A stretch of 64,000 bases of DNA from contig JBHGNT010000005.1 in the NCBI GenBank assembly GCA_043228905.1, positions 20,398,001-20,462,000 on the forward strand, written 5' to 3'. Source of the stretch: Azolla caroliniana. Its lineage: Eukaryota > Polypodiophyta. Made by a program: the position numbers and the translations under genes. The notes beneath the pieces were generated by a model. That model did not search any database. It worked only from the letters and a program-made list of their open reading frames with translations, and was not told the DNA's origin. The number at the start of each line of letters is the position of its first letter. Position 1 is the first letter of the stretch. Of this stretch, positions 44,976-56,222 are shown one piece after another.

Positions 44976-45350
44976 TGTGAAATGTAACGTGCGGAAGCTA
45001 TACGAAACACAGAATAACAACAGGGAAAAATAGGTTTAATGGAGAGTTTAAGACAGAATGCACGCGGGAGAGACACAGAGGGAAAACACACAGAAAAAAC
45101 TAAATTTGAATAATGTGTTTAAACTCTATACATAGGATGTGCTCGGAGAGCACCTTTATACAAGTCCATACGGACTGAGAGAAGTACTGACATGTACTTC
45201 AATGCTCATAACTGAGCTCCTACACTAACTCCCAAATATATTCCCTCGCGGAATATTTTTTCAATGGCCTCCCAATCCAATTGGTCCAAACCGATCCGGT
45301 TCTCGGCTTGCACAACTGATCCGACCAATGCTGAGCTTGTATCTCAAAAA
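44976..45350 (-). repeat. Copia-4 5' LTR
   Basis: The LTR ends ...ACATTTCACA at the primer site and is related to the copia-2 and copia-3 LTRs through 'gtgctc-gagcac' and the 'gtcagtactt' region. The outer end is eroded (TTTTTGAGATACAAGC instead of TGTTGAGAGACAAG), so 45350 is approximate. Confidence 0.75.
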
Positions 45351-46137
45351 TATTGTTATCATTGGGTAATGGTAAGGTTGACGTAGAGATTTATGCATTT
45401 CGGGAACAAGCCTGAGACCCGCGAGTCCCCCGTTCTTCTTGACAAAGTTCGAAGTGACAATCGTCACACTGGACAGCTTGGGAGATTACTGGAGACAACG
45501 ATGTGGGCTCTAGGAAGTTTAAGAGAAGGGTCTTGATGTCGTGTTGGAGGCCGCGAAGGAAATGGTTGCATAGGGCTTGGTTATGCCAACTCACATCGCA
45601 AGCAATATGATAGAACTATGAGGCATAGAACGAGGCTGGACGTGAGCCTTTTTGGAAAGAATAAAACTTTGTGAGTGTCGTTCGTCGTCTATCTGTCTCG
45701 CCAAATGTCACTTCGAGCTCCTCAACGAAAGCGGTGAATTTTTCTAAGAGAGGGGATGACATCTTGATCAAGGGTGCAAACCATGCTTGCGCCGGCCCAG
45801 AGAGAAGCCTGCCGACAAGCCCAACCCGAGAAAAGTCGCTAGCATACCGTTGGGGTTGTAACCGGATGATAAGCCGAATTTGGTTGATGAAGCCACGAAG
45901 ATACGCCCTTGTGCCGTTGAATTTGTCTGGTAGGCTGATGGTTGGTTCGAGGACATATGGATGGGAAGAGGATGTGGTCGGGCTAGGTGCCAATGGTGGT
46001 TGTGATTTGGGGGGTGGTGGATTTCTTGAAGTGCCGGATTGAAACTCTCGTAATGATTCCCTATGGATTTCATTCTCTAGCTGAAGTTGTTGCAAGGTTG
46101 TCATGATTTGGTTTAGGTTGTCGACAGAGCCGGACAT
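45351..46137 (-). pseudogene. Sushi-1: gag of a Tf1/sushi-like Ty3/gypsy element
   Basis: On the minus strand the gag starts MSGSVDNLNQIMTTLQQLQ at 46137. After a Pro/Ser-rich spacer it has LPDKFNGTRAYLRGFINQ, FSRVGLVGRLLSGPAQAWF and FVEELEVTFGE. TAG at about 45613 interrupts after SFYAS, and the same frame continues with CDVSWHNQALCNHFLRGL. This pattern is typical of gags from the sushi/Tf1 branch of chromoviruses, well known from animals and fungi and less usual in seed plants. It ends at the copia-4 LTR. 46138-46320 upstream contains a TATAAATA-like box and leader, probably LTR. Confidence 0.75.
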
Positions 46138-46320
46138 AGTAGCAAGAAGAGGGAAGGTGAACAAACTATCATGGACAAGTATAATAGAGCAAAGCAAAGA
46201 CAAGACTAGAACACAAGAGAGAGAAAAAGAGCAAGAAATCAACTTATACAATCCGTAATTGGTATTGTTCACCTTGATTAGAATCAAGGTGCACCTGAGT
46301 ATTTATACAAGAAGATAAGG

Positions 46321-46540
46321 CTATGTAAGCTAGCTAGAAATAGTGTATGCGTGAGGATGCATGCAATAGAGAATGCATGAGAATGTGTGCAAGCTAGAAA
46401 CTTCCAAACTTCCAATGTTCAATCTATACTAGATGAAGTTGGATTTGGTGCAAGGATGCATATGGAACTCAATTGGTAGGGTTCCCCAATAGAGATCATG
46501 AGGTATTGGGTTCAATCCTTACCTTCGTCCGTGGCATATG
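46321..46540. other. Short AT-rich spacer, nothing recognised
   Basis: Contains 'gtgtatgcgtgaggatgcatgc' and similar short repeats but no coding frame. Confidence 0.4.
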
Positions 46541-46870
46541 TTTATGACAACGACGAGATGCTGGGCTACATTCGGGATGCAATGTTTGCGGCCAACAAGA
46601 GCAGGAAAAAAGGCACAGAGGTGGTGCCAACATAAGTTTGGGACCCTTCACAACCAAGGGGAGTGAAGGCAGCACCTGAAACTGGCAAGCAAAGGCCGAA
46701 ACAGAATGTTGGTACTATTATTGGAAGGTCCATAGAGAGATCGAGTGCTGGAAAAAGAAGGCCGATTCGGACAAGTCTGGGTCTAGCAAAGCTGAACAAG
46801 GAAGTCGAAAATGATCACGCTACATCGAAGGGTCAGAAGGACCCAAAACCGGAAACGACCCAGCCTTTGT
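46541..46870 (+). pseudogene. Degenerate copia gag fragment
   Basis: Fragments of the copia-3-type gag survive: LGYIRDAMFAANK, then a ruined knuckle CWYYWKVHREIEC (the second Cys and the Gly lost), followed by WKKKADSDKS as in copia-3. There are no LTRs. Confidence 0.65.
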
Positions 46871-46929
46871 GCCGATCATTGCCTTATGATAGTAAAACTT
46901 TCTTTCCTTCTATGTGTTGCTCTTATCTA

Positions 46930-47480
46930 ATTTTTTGTCTTAAGTTCTTAAGTACTTATTTAATAAATTTTTATTAAGTACTTGTTTAATCACTTTTTTA
47001 TCAAAAAAATTTTTGTCTTAAGTTTTTAAGCATTTATTTAATCATTTTCTATTAAGTACTTGTTTAATAAACATTTTTATTACGTACTTGTTTAACCCCC
47101 CCCCTTTTTTTTTTTAAGTACTTGTTCAATCATTTTTAGGTTTAACTTTTTGTTTAAACATTTGTTTAAGTATTCTCCTCTCTTAATCATAATCATTCTC
47201 TTCTCAACCATGACCCCTTTTCTTTAACCATAATCCCTCCCTTCTCTTTTAATCCTAACCTTGCGTTAAGTGTTTGCCCAAGTGTTTTCTTATCTAAATA
47301 TTTGTTTAAACATTCGTTTAAGTACTTTGTTTAGCAACCCCTTCCCCCTTAATCATAATCCCTTCTTAACCATAATCATTTTTTAATCTCAATCTCTCTT
47401 TTCTATTTTTATTTTTATTCTTATTTTTTATAATAATCTTTCTTTTAAGTGTTTGCTTAAGCGTGTGTTTAAACAACTCC
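46930..47480. repeat. Imperfect TTAAGTACTTGTTTAA minisatellite, T-rich
   Basis: The motif TTAAGTACTTGTTTAAT recurs with variation about a dozen times between 46935 and 47330. It then gives way to 'aaccataatcccttc' repeats. A C9 run followed by a T-run is at 47096-47117. 47480-47866 is AT-rich without further content. Confidence 0.75.
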
Positions 47481-47871
47481 CGTTCATCTAAGCGTGTGGT
47501 CCTGTTTTAATAATACTCTATATTGGTGTTTTAATAATACGTTATTGTTGTCTAATAACTTAAGTTATCCCAATGATCTTTAATATATTCTAAAAACTTT
47601 GATTAGGTTTAAATACTTTTGATAATTTCAACAAGCTACACTCCCCTAACCCCCACCCACGCCCTCACTTTTCTATTCTTCTAAAACTATATCACTACTT
47701 ATGTTTAGACATACAAATAAGATCTAAACTTGAGTCCACCCCAAACAACCCTCGATGAAGTGCCGCACAGTTTAAGCAATCTTAAAAAAAAATGAAGAGG
47801 ACCACCTCCTTGTAGAGATGGGATCGTAAATCAATGAGGAAGATATGTTGGAATGTAAAGACAGAACATTA

Positions 47872-48865
47872 TGTTAAGAGACAAGCTCAACATTGGGTGT
47901 GTAATACGTTGCATAACCTAGTGCGTAGACTAGGTCCGTGAAAAAGTATGCACAACAGGGCCGCATCGGTGTGAAAACCGAAGAGGCCGTTAGAGTGTTG
48001 TTGTGAAGATTTCCGGCTACGGTGTGAAACCGGGGTGGAATGGGCAGGTTGGTGGTGTGCAACATGTGCACCTGTATACTAGGAAATGGTGTATAAAAAT
48101 AAGAGGGGAAATTTTATCCCACATTGTAAGGTCCCTCCCTCCTTGGGCTATAAAAGGAAGGGAGGGGTCACTTATGAAGGGGTTGCCTATTTTGCGTATG
48201 AGAGGTATACCACTTAGTCTAGAGTTCTTACCGTTTTAGGGTTAGGGTTTCGTTTAGGGTTTTCTTCTTGATCTTCTTTACTTGCTTATTGGGTTAGGGT
48301 TTTGTTATACCGTTTGGTGCGGCCTATGCAGCATTGGTTGTAATCTTTGTGGACTCTTAATATAGCTTGTTGACCTTCTTGCCTTGTGGGTGTATCTTGA
48401 TTCTATTCTATTCTATGTTTATGTGCTATTCTTCCGCTTCTCCTCTTGAGCTAAGCTTCCATTTGGTGTCTTATTCCTTCTCCTCTACTCCCTCGTCCGA
48501 GACCCCCATGGTCCCGCCCCTTCTACACGCACGCGTGTAATAATGCGACAACGTTATTCCTCGTAAAGTGATAATTTTGGGAGTTTGTGTAGTCGGCTCA
48601 TTTATGAGCATTCAAGTACTGTCAGTACTTGTGTCAGGCCGATTGTCAGGGCTTGTATATAAGGTGCTCACTAAGCATGAAGTATGTACAAAACAAAGAG
48701 TCATTATTTTGAATAGGAGTTTTTTTGTTGTCTGCTCTCTCCCTCTCTATCTCTCCATTTCCATTTCAATCTTTGCGTTTTCTGTTTTTTACGGAACTGT
48801 CTTATTCCTTCGAACTGTGTACTATGTGTTTACGCACACACTTCCACACAACGTATTCTTTCAAA
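47872..48865 (+). repeat. Copia-3 5' LTR, interrupted at 47995-48554
   Basis: It begins TGTTAAGAGACAAGC and ends TTCTTTCAAA before the primer site. Without the inserted solo LTR and one target copy it is about 438 bp, close to the 442-bp 3' LTR. Confidence 0.9.
47999..48550 (+). repeat. Solo LTR of the TG-2 subfamily inside the copia-3 5' LTR
   Basis: It begins TGTTGTGAAG and ends AATGCGACA, with a TATA box at 48149-48155 and telomere-like 'ttagggttagggttt' words at 48236-48270. It closely matches the TG-2 LTR. Flanks are GTGT (47995-47998) and ACGT (48551-48554). The uninterrupted site in the 3' LTR of the same element reads GCGT (53732-53735), so each flank has one transition. Confidence 0.9.
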
Positions 48866-48878
48866 TGGTATCAGAGTG
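48866..48878 (+). other. Copia-3 primer-binding site
   Basis: TGGTATCAGAGTG, one base different from the usual TGGTATCAGAGCG, directly after the LTR. Confidence 0.85.
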
Positions 48879-48972
48879 CGAGGGTTGAAGTCCTCTGCAG
48901 CCGACAAGGAAAGTTTGTGATGAAACAGAGTTGAAGTTGTTCACTTTCGGAGAAGAAAAAGACAGTAGTACT

Positions 48973-49925
48973 ATGGACAGAGGAATGGGAAGCTCACTTC
49001 CGATTGAAAAGCTTGACAAACGCAACTACGCATCTTGGTCTTACAAGATGCACCAATACTTTTCGGGCATGGCTACTAGAGTTACGTCGAAGGAGCAAAC
49101 GATGTGGCACCCGACTCGACACACAGGGAATATCCAACTTGGGAACAAGTGGCAAGCAGAGTGTTGTACTGCTTCGCGTCCTATGTGAGCGACCAACTAT
49201 TGAGCTATATTCGGGATGCTAAGATGCCAAAGGACGCGTGGGCAAATCTCAAAAGGATTTTCGCCGCCAACACAACGGCTAGGAAACTATAGCTCAGACA
49301 GGAGCTCAGCAATGTACGACAAAGAGATATGTCGGTGGCTGATTACACCACCAAGATCAATGAAATCTGCGACTCTCTCATCTCCATCAACGTGAACGTC
49401 GAGGAAGATGAAATGGTGCAAGTTTGTCTTGGTGGCTTGGCGTCAAAGTTCGGACATTTTTGAACGGAAGTCTACACGAGGGAGATTACGCCTTCGTTTT
49501 TCGAGATTCCATCAATGTTTCTCGTAGAAGAAAACCACGCGGGTGCGTCGACGAGTGCACACGCCGATGGCAAGATGCTTTACAGAAAGGATGATAGGCC
49601 CCATGGTCGTGGTGGATGAGGCGGATCAGCACGCAATGGAGGCGGCCGAAAAGAGTAGAATGTACGACATAATCAAGATGTCGGAAGCAATTCCGAAGCC
49701 TCCGCAAGCAGGGGGAGTCATGGCGGCGCCGGAAGACGGCAAGAGAAGACCGCGCCGGATTGCTGGTACTCTGGCAAGAAAGGCCACAAGGAGAGCGAGT
49801 GCTGGAAAAAGCGAGCCGATTCGGACAAAGCCAGATTGAGCCAAAGAGATGCAGAGAGGCGTCAGAGATCGCACTACGCACAAGGCTCTGAATGAGCCGG
49901 AAACAAATCGGGCCCAACCTTCGTA
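48973..49925 (+). pseudogene. Copia-3 gag
   Basis: The gag starts MDRGMGSSLPIEKL at ATG 48973. Frameshifts near 49070 and 49110 and stops at 49290, 49462 and 49618 break it. Recognisable parts are YASWSYKMHQYF, PKDAWANLKRIFAANT, RQRDMSVADYT and EEDEMVQVCLGGLASKF. The zinc knuckle reads CWYSGKKGHKESEC, so its second Cys has become Ser. Confidence 0.85.
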
Positions 49926-50460
49926 ATGAAGCATAAGGCCAATTGTATGACCGTGAACACCTCGAAATCGAGCGAGGTGTGGTATGTTGATTCCGGAGTG
50001 TCAAATCACATGATGAGTCACGAGGAATGGTTCTCGTACTTAAGGAGACCGGAATCACAAGGAGTGGTCGAAACGGGAGACGACACTCCGCATACCATCA
50101 AACATGTCGGCGAAGTTCCCCTCAGCCACGTCGGGCAGAAAGGGAAACTCATGAACCTATTGCACATCCCAACAATAACCAAGAACCTTGTGTCGGTCGG
50201 ACAGATCATTGACCAAGGTATGCAAGTTCGATTCACACATCTCGGCTGCTTCATAGAAGAGGAAGGCAAAGTAATCGCGCAAGGGCGCTGTGAAGGGAGG
50301 ATGTTTATCCTCAACACTAATCAAGTAGGAACCGCATTGTAAGCGAAAGGACAAAAGGTTGAATCGGATATCGCCCTGTGGCATAAGCGGTTTGGCCACA
50401 TAAATTTCCCACGGCTTCGTGAAATGCCGACGAAGAACATTGTATCTGTAATGCCCAAGT
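49926..50460 (+). pseudogene. Copia-3 protease and pre-integrase
   Basis: The protease has WYVDSGVSNHM (Asp-Ser-Gly kept, the following Ala changed to Val), then KNLVSVGQIIDQGMQVRF and FILNTNQ. A TAA at 50340-50342 and a frameshift near 50430 follow. The zinc-domain histidines are in LWHKRFGHINF. Confidence 0.85.
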
Positions 50461-50476
50461 CTGTGAAGCCTGTTAG

Positions 50477-51468
50477 ATGGGAAAACAACACCGATTTCCA
50501 TTCCCAAGTGAGAGTAATCATAGTCGAAGTCCGCTGGATTTGATCCATTCGGATGTGTGGGGTCCGGGACAGAACAAGAGTCTCTGTGGAAGCCGTTACT
50601 TTGTAACCTTCATCGATGACTTCACTCGGCACATGTGGGCATGCATGATTGAGAGGAAGAGCGAATTCTTCTCATGTTTCTTGAAGGTGAAGAGCCTTGC
50701 AGAAAGGGAAACGGGGCGTAAGATCAAATGCCTATGGTCCCATGGCGGGAAGGAATACTTCTCTGACCAGTTCACATGTTATCTACAAAAGGAGGGAATT
50801 CGACACAAATTCTCGTGTAGATACACGCCGCAGCAGAACGGCGTGGCCGAGCGGAAGAATCAGACAATTGAAGAAGCGGCCAGGGCAATGCTTGAGTGTC
50901 GCCACATGAGCTGTATTTTGGAAAGAAGCCGAACTTGACACACCTGAGGATTTTTGGCAGCATTGCGTATGTGCATGTGCCAAAGGAGAAAAGGAGGATC
51001 CTAGATGCCAAGGCTGAGAAATGTATCTTGGTCGGCTATACAGACGAGCAAAATGGGTATAAGTGTTATAACCCCCAAACGAAGGAAGTACGCATAAGCT
51101 GCGATATCGTATTTGACGAGTCCACTTCGTGGTGCTTGTCTTCTCCTCTAGAACCTCATGACTCCATTCCGATTTCTGAAGACGAAGTCAGCGAGGCTGA
51201 TATGCCTCCGCATGATGAGGACATTAGAGCTCTGAGAGAGAGTCCGATCTCATTTCGACTGAGTGGGCCGAATGAGGGGTTGGGCCGAGATGACCAACCA
51301 GATGATGAGACGGTGAGTAGTGGAAACTTGGCCATAATGTCCCCGCGTAAAGAACCGAGGAGACGGGTAAGAAGGAGACGTTGGAATACGATTTCGGTAC
51401 TGCAGAGTGAGTTTCAAGCGAATCTCACCTCAAGCCAGTCGAGAAGGAACCTCCATGAAAGAGGTTGA
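50477..51468 (+). pseudogene. Copia-3 integrase, with catalytic Asp lost and an internal deletion
   Basis: The first Asp is in LIHSDVWGP. The second catalytic Asp is gone: WSHGGKEYF replaces RSDGGKEYF. The Glu in AERKN is present. At about 50905 the sequence jumps from MLEC-RHM to PHELYFGKKP, deleting about 27 codons kept in copia-2. The acidic linker follows (SIPISEDEVSEADMPPHDED), with a TGA at 51468. Confidence 0.85.
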
Positions 51469-52800
51469 AATCGACCAGAAAGCTCACGAAATCGGGTAAT
51501 CATGAATTACGCTGATGTACCCGCCAGAAGAACCTTGTAAAGAGGTACGGGTATAAGGAGTACATGGCGCACCATTACGCATACATGACGCGAGTGGCGG
51601 AAGTGCGTGAACCGGAGAGCTACACAGAAGTGGCGGAAGACACAAATTGGCGTGCCGCGATGGAGGAAGAGATGGGACATGGGACCTAGTTGACGCACCG
51701 AAGGGTGTAAAGCCGATCGGATGCAGATGGGTGTATAAGGTGAAATACAACATTGATGGCTCTGTCAACCGCTACAAGGCCAGTTTAGTAGCGAAAGGCT
51801 ACGCGCAAAAGCACAGCATGGACTATGACGAGACCTTCGCACTTGTCGCGAAGATGACTATTGTGCGAGTCCTACTAGCCGTAGTAGCGGCAAAGCGGTG
51901 GCATTTACATCAGATGGATGTAAAGAATGCGTTCCTGCAAGTTGTTCTTCAGGAGCAGGTGTACATGATACAGTCCCCCGGATTTCTATCCGAACAAAAC
52001 ACCTCGGCAGTTTGCTGATTGAAGAAGTCCTTATACGGACTAAAGCAAGCCCCGCGAGCTTGGAACACAAAGATTACGCAACGATTGCATAGGATGGGGT
52101 TTGCGCCATCAAAATCGGACTCTTCTCTATTTGTTCGGCAAGGTTAATATGGACCAGTCAGCCTACTCTTGTACGTTGATGATTTGGTCATCGTCGGTGC
52201 CGACCTTGACAAAATTCGCCGTGTGAAGTCTCAGCTTGCAGCATCGTTTGAAATGAAGGATCTCGGAGACCTTCATTACTTCCTCGGGATCGAAGTGATC
52301 CGTACCCCCGAAGGCATATTGATCAGTCAGCGTCATTATGCGCTGAATAAGCTCTTCAAGTTCAGGATGGCAAATTGTAAGCCCATCTCGATCCCTCTGG
52401 ACAGAAACGTAAAGCTTCGCCAGGATTCGGAAAAGGCGTGCGACCTAACATTGTTCCGATAGGTTGTTGGCCGCCTTATCTATCTGACGATTACTCGGCC
52501 GGATCTTAGTTATCCAATTAGCTTAATTAGTCAATTCATGTCACAGCCTATGGCCGAACACCTTCAGTGCGTGCAAAGGATATTGCGATATGTAAGCGGC
52601 ACAAAAGACATGGTGTTGTTATATCGAGTAGGTGTAGCCGAAAAATTAGTAGGCTACACGGATGTCGATTGGGCCGGAAATGCTCACGATCGTCGATCCA
52701 CATCTAGAAACACATTCTCGTTAGGAAGTGTGGCGATCAAGTGGAGCAACAAAAAGAAGCCGACAGTAGCACTGTTGAGCACGGAGGCTGAATATTGAGG
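51469..52800 (+). pseudogene. Copia-3 reverse transcriptase and RNase H (N-terminal part)
   Basis: A damaged start is followed by [30 protein letters not shown] and LHQMDVKNAFL (51647-52018). After a TGA comes [15 protein letters not shown], then the polymerase site LLYVDDLVIVG at about 52165. TRPDLSYP and RNase H (DVDWAGNAHDRRSTSR, LSTEAEY) follow up to TGA 52798. Stops at 52018, 52147 and 52462 break the frame. Confidence 0.85.
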
Positions 52801-52801
52801 G

Positions 52802-53614
52802 GTGACTGTCGCTACGTGCGAAGTCATTTGGCTGAAACGGCTATTACGGGATCTGCAGGTACAAGTGTCTGATCCGACGACGAGCCATTGTGACAACCTT
52901 AGTAGTATCCACCTTGCGAAGAACCCCGTGTTCCATCCCCGAACCAAGCACATTGAGGTGCATTACCATTTTGTCCGTGAGCAGGTTCTTTCAGGAGAAG
53001 TCAAATTGGTGCATGTTTCGACTGATCGGCATATTGCCGACATCTTCACAAAACCTCTTGGTCTTGACAAGTTACGATATTTCTCGGGTGCACTTGGGTT
53101 GCATCGCCTCGAACCACCAAACTTGAGGGGGAGACAGGAAGAACAGGAACAAGAGCGTGAAAGGACCAGGGGTGTTCATCGTGAAGCCGAAGACAGAAGC
53201 AAGGGCCGTAAGCATAAGGAGTCGAAGACAACCGAATCAAGGGGAGATGAGGCCAAGACTAAGACGTGGTCGGATGTTGTCAAGGGCCTGAAGATTGAAG
53301 ACGAATTGGAGACAACCAATTCGGATGAGAGCGGAATTGAATCAGAAATGTTCGATTCAATCGGATTGTTCAATTCGGATACGCCGAATCAACTGGAGGC
53401 CATTCGGAGAAAAGGGAAGCGAAGTAAACGCCGACACCGCGACAACAAGGGAGCTGAGAAGGGCCGGATGAGCAAACAAGCCGACCGGAAGGGTCGAAGC
53501 GCGTGGAATCGAATGGGTCGAGGAGTGCGAGCGAGGTGTAAAGCCAGAAGGAACCAAAGCGTAGATCCGACAGAGCAAGTGGAACCTCAAGTTGAGCTTG
53601 AGGGGGAGTGTTGA
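52802..53614 (+). pseudogene. Copia-3 RNase H end fused to a 160-residue charged extension
   Basis: The first part (YCDNLSS-like SHCDNLSSIHLAKN, HPRTKHIEVHYHFVRE, ADIFTKPLGLDKL) is the end of RNase H. After LEPPNLRG, where copia pol proteins normally stop, the frame stays open for about 160 residues. These are acidic first (RQEEQEQERERTRG, ELETTNSDESGIESE), then very basic (RRKGKRSKRRHRDNKG...RKGRSAWNRMGRG). It ends EGEC-stop. The TGT-TGA of Cys-stop is the first six bases of the 3' LTR. The start of the same extension is present in copia-2, so it belongs to the family. Confidence 0.75.
53594..53608 (+). other. Copia-3 polypurine tract
   Basis: GAGCTTGAGGGGGAG abuts the 3' LTR. A near copy, AACTTGAGGGGGAGACAGG, lies at 53120-53138, just after the end of RNase H. 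Confidence 0.85.
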
Positions 53615-54050
53615 GTGACAAGCTCAACATTCGGTGCGTAATACGTAGCGTAACCCAATGCGTAGACTGGGTGCGTGAAAAAGTACGCACAACAGGGCCG
53701 CATCGGTGTGAAAACCGAAGAGGCTGTTAGAGCGTTATTCCTCGTAAAGGGATAATTTTGGGAGTTTGTGTAGTCAGCTCATTTATGAGAATTCAAGTAC
53801 TGTCAGTACTTGTGTTAGCCCGATTTTCAGGGCTTGTATATAAGGTGCTCACTGAGCACGAAGTATGTACAGAACAAAGAGTCATTATTTTGAATAAGAG
53901 TTTTTCTGCTGTCTGCTCTCTTTCTCTCTCTCTGTCTCTCCATCTCCATTTCCATCTTTGCGTTTTTTGTTTTTTACTGAACTGTCTTATTCCTCCGAAC
54001 TGTGTACTCTGTGTTTACGCACAACCTTCCGCACAACGTATTCTTTCACA
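53609..54050 (+). repeat. Copia-3 3' LTR
   Basis: TGTTGAGTGACAAGC...TTCTTTCACA, 442 bp, with TATATAAGG at 53837-53844. This copy is uninterrupted and serves as the empty site for the TG solo LTR in the 5' LTR. Confidence 0.95.
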
Positions 54051-54058
54051 CATTAAAA

Positions 54059-54120
54059 CAACAAATACAACAAATACAACAAATATAACAAATACAACAA
54101 ATACAACAAATACAACAAAG
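54059..54120 (+). repeat. 9-bp microsatellite (ACAACAAAT)n
   Basis: Seven units starting 9 bases after the copia-3 LTR; one unit reads ataacaaat. Confidence 0.9.
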
Positions 54121-54330
54121 TGGACAAAATATGTGCATAGTACACAGATATTATGTGGAAACCCTAAACGGGGGAAAAACCACGGGAATAAAGATCCACT
54201 ATATTAGATAATATATAAGGGAGAATAGATTACAACACTCTCTGATCAAAGTGTATCAGTCACACCGAACTACAGACAATTTGTCTATGCTTAAGGTCCT
54301 AGAGTCAGTATCTGATCTCGCCATTTGGTC
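54121..54330 (-). repeat. Reversed LTR remnant of a copia-1/5-type element
   Basis: 'ggaaaccctaaacgggg' and 'aaaaccacggg' are the reverse of the 'cccgtggtttttcccga-tagggttttcc' block found in the copia-1 and copia-5 LTRs. The rest is too decayed to bound. Confidence 0.5.
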
Positions 54331-55036
54331 CATAGCCAAACAAAATGCATTTCCTAGACCTCGATTTGAGTTTTCGGTGATCGTCCTTTAGTATGAGGGT
54401 GAAAATTCAGCTTATTTCCGGTCCATAATTCTTGAGGTGTTCGAAGTCCCCGAGGCTTACTCAACGACATGTTGATTATGTGTATTGTCATACATTGGGC
54501 CTCTACCTAGAAGCCATCTGACAATCTGGAGTGTTGGAGTATGGACACTACTCATTCCTGAACTGTCCGATTCATCTTTTGGGCAATTCCGTTCTGCTTC
54601 GGACTATGTGGTACTGTGTATTCTCTTCTGATGTTGCGTTGTCAGCAAAATTTGTCAAATTCTTCAAGCTTAAACTCTCCTCCATTGTTGATCCGAAGGC
54701 ATTTTAACTTTTGACCATATTGGTTCTCTGCCATGGCGAGCCATTTCTGGAAAATCGAGAAAACCCGATCTTTGGTTTTGGCTGGGTATATCCACACCTT
54801 GTGAGTGAGTCATCGATGAAGCTAACGAAGGACAAGGCAACACTAAGAGACTAATGTGGCATTAGGCCACAGACATCCAAATGGACCAAATCGAGCGGGC
54901 TCGATTTTGTCGGTGCTGTCGCCGGGTGTGAAGCTGCGGCTTGCTTTCTATATTAGCAATGCTCGCAGAATTGGTGATGTATCCGGCTCTAGATAAATGC
55001 GTTATGAGGGCGTTGTTGAGGTGTCCAAGTCATCCG
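54331..55036 (-). pseudogene. Copia-8 integrase fragment
   Basis: On the minus strand, CEHC (zinc domain) and LDLVHLDVCGLMP (first Asp) come first. A gap and stops follow, then QRNIRREYTVPHSPKQNGIAQKMNR, where the catalytic Glu is replaced by Gln. The end is TPQELWTGNKLN. At least five stops are present. It is cut by the copia-5 LTR at 55037. Confidence 0.75.
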
Positions 55037-55507
55037 TGTTGGGAATTCGGTCCCTCTGGATGAGAATCAGACAAGCCGGATTGGACGAACCAAAGGAAAG
55101 AACCGGATCGAATGGATCCGGTTTGGTATCCGGCCAGACATTAGTTTAAATAGTCCTAAAGTTACATAAGTATAAATATAACTAGGGCAACAATGCTAAA
55201 GATGTTATCATTATAGTTGTACAAAGAGAGATAGAGAGGGAGAGAGAGATATAGAAAGTTTTTATGTTGTAACTGCTGATAGGCGAAGATAGAGCAAGAG
55301 GTCATTGCCTCTAAGTCTCTTGTTGTACCTTCCTCTCATAGTGATAGTTGGAGTCTGTGGGCCCCCGTGGTTTTTCCCGATTAGGGTTTTCCACATAAAC
55401 ATTCAGTGTTGTCTCTATTGTCTGTGTAAGTGCATTGCTACTTTTTGTTTATTTCTTCTATTGTGAGTTTTAGACTCGGTTGTGGCCGAGCACTATTTCT
55501 TTCAAAT
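55037..55507 (+). repeat. Copia-5 5' LTR
   Basis: It begins TGTTGGGAATTCGGTCCC, ends near TTCAAAT, and is followed by TGGTATCAGAGCATGC (primer site 55508-55518). It is related to the copia-1 LTR ('gtataaatata-ctagggcaa', 'cggttgtggccgag') but lacks the 54-bp minisatellite, having only a hint of it (55080-55130). Confidence 0.85.
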
Positions 55508-55518
55508 TGGTATCAGAG

Positions 55519-56222
55519 CATGCAAAATCCATTCTACGACATGTTCAAGCTCATGGGCTCGAACTACCTAGTACGGAAGTTGAAGATGAGGGACATGCTA
55601 GTGGTCAGATCTGTGGCTCTCGGTACAGTTTGGGGACAAAAGACCGGACAAGATGGATGCCGCTACATGGGAAGTAATGTACATGAAAAAGACGACATAA
55701 TGCGTCATTGACATGAGTCTATACAATAACTTCAATGAAGAGAACAAGGCCAATGAGCTTTGGGAGGAGCTTGGCACGATGTTGGAAAACAAAAATGTTG
55801 TAAATCGGGTCTCGGTATTCCGGAGATAGTGAGGCTCTGGTATCAAGACAGCGCCAACATGGCATAACATATGAACCCCTTCCCAGGGTTGATAAACCAG
55901 ACTACCTTGCTTGAAGTACCGTTAGCCGATGAGGTATTGGCATTGTTATTGCTCGGATTCCTTCCGGATAGTTGGGAGACGTTGGTTGTCACTCTAGGCA
56001 ATGCCAGACCAGAAGGAAAGAACTTATCCCTAACGAGAGTGAAGTCAAGTTTGCTAAACGAAGAAGCTCGCCGGAAAGACCGGAAGTCCGGAACCGATCT
56101 GAAGGTTGTTGTTACCGAAGACAACCATAATTGGGGAAGAGGCCGGAATCGGAGTCTCCAGAATTGGGACAAATTGGGGACAAGGTCGAAGTAAAGGGGA
56201 GGGCCACTTGTTTTTATTGCGG
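55519..56222 (+). pseudogene. Copia-5 gag, first part
   Basis: It starts MQNPFYDMFKLMGSNYLV, a relative of the copia-1 gag (MDESFGGMFKLTGSNYSV). Frameshifts near 55620 and 55820 break it. PFPGLINQTTLLEVPLADEVLALLLLG and NARPEGKNLSLTRVKSSLL are well kept. It is interrupted within the zinc-knuckle codons at 56222 and resumes at 56849. Confidence 0.85.

Larger units (their letters stand above)
47867..54055 (+). mobile_element. Copia-3, full-length Ty1/copia element with CATTA target duplication
   Basis: LTRs are 47872-48865 (interrupted) and 53609-54050, flanked by perfect CATTA at 47867-47871 and 54051-54055. The 5' LTR is 552 bp longer because of an inserted TG solo LTR. Order inside: primer site, gag, protease, integrase, RT, RNase H and a 160-residue C-terminal extension. 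Every coding domain has at least one stop, frameshift or deletion. Confidence 0.95.

Noticed and set aside
49486-50058. 190-codon minus-strand frame
   Set aside because: Antisense of the copia-3 nucleocapsid/protease region, which has the zinc-knuckle and DSG motifs on the plus strand.
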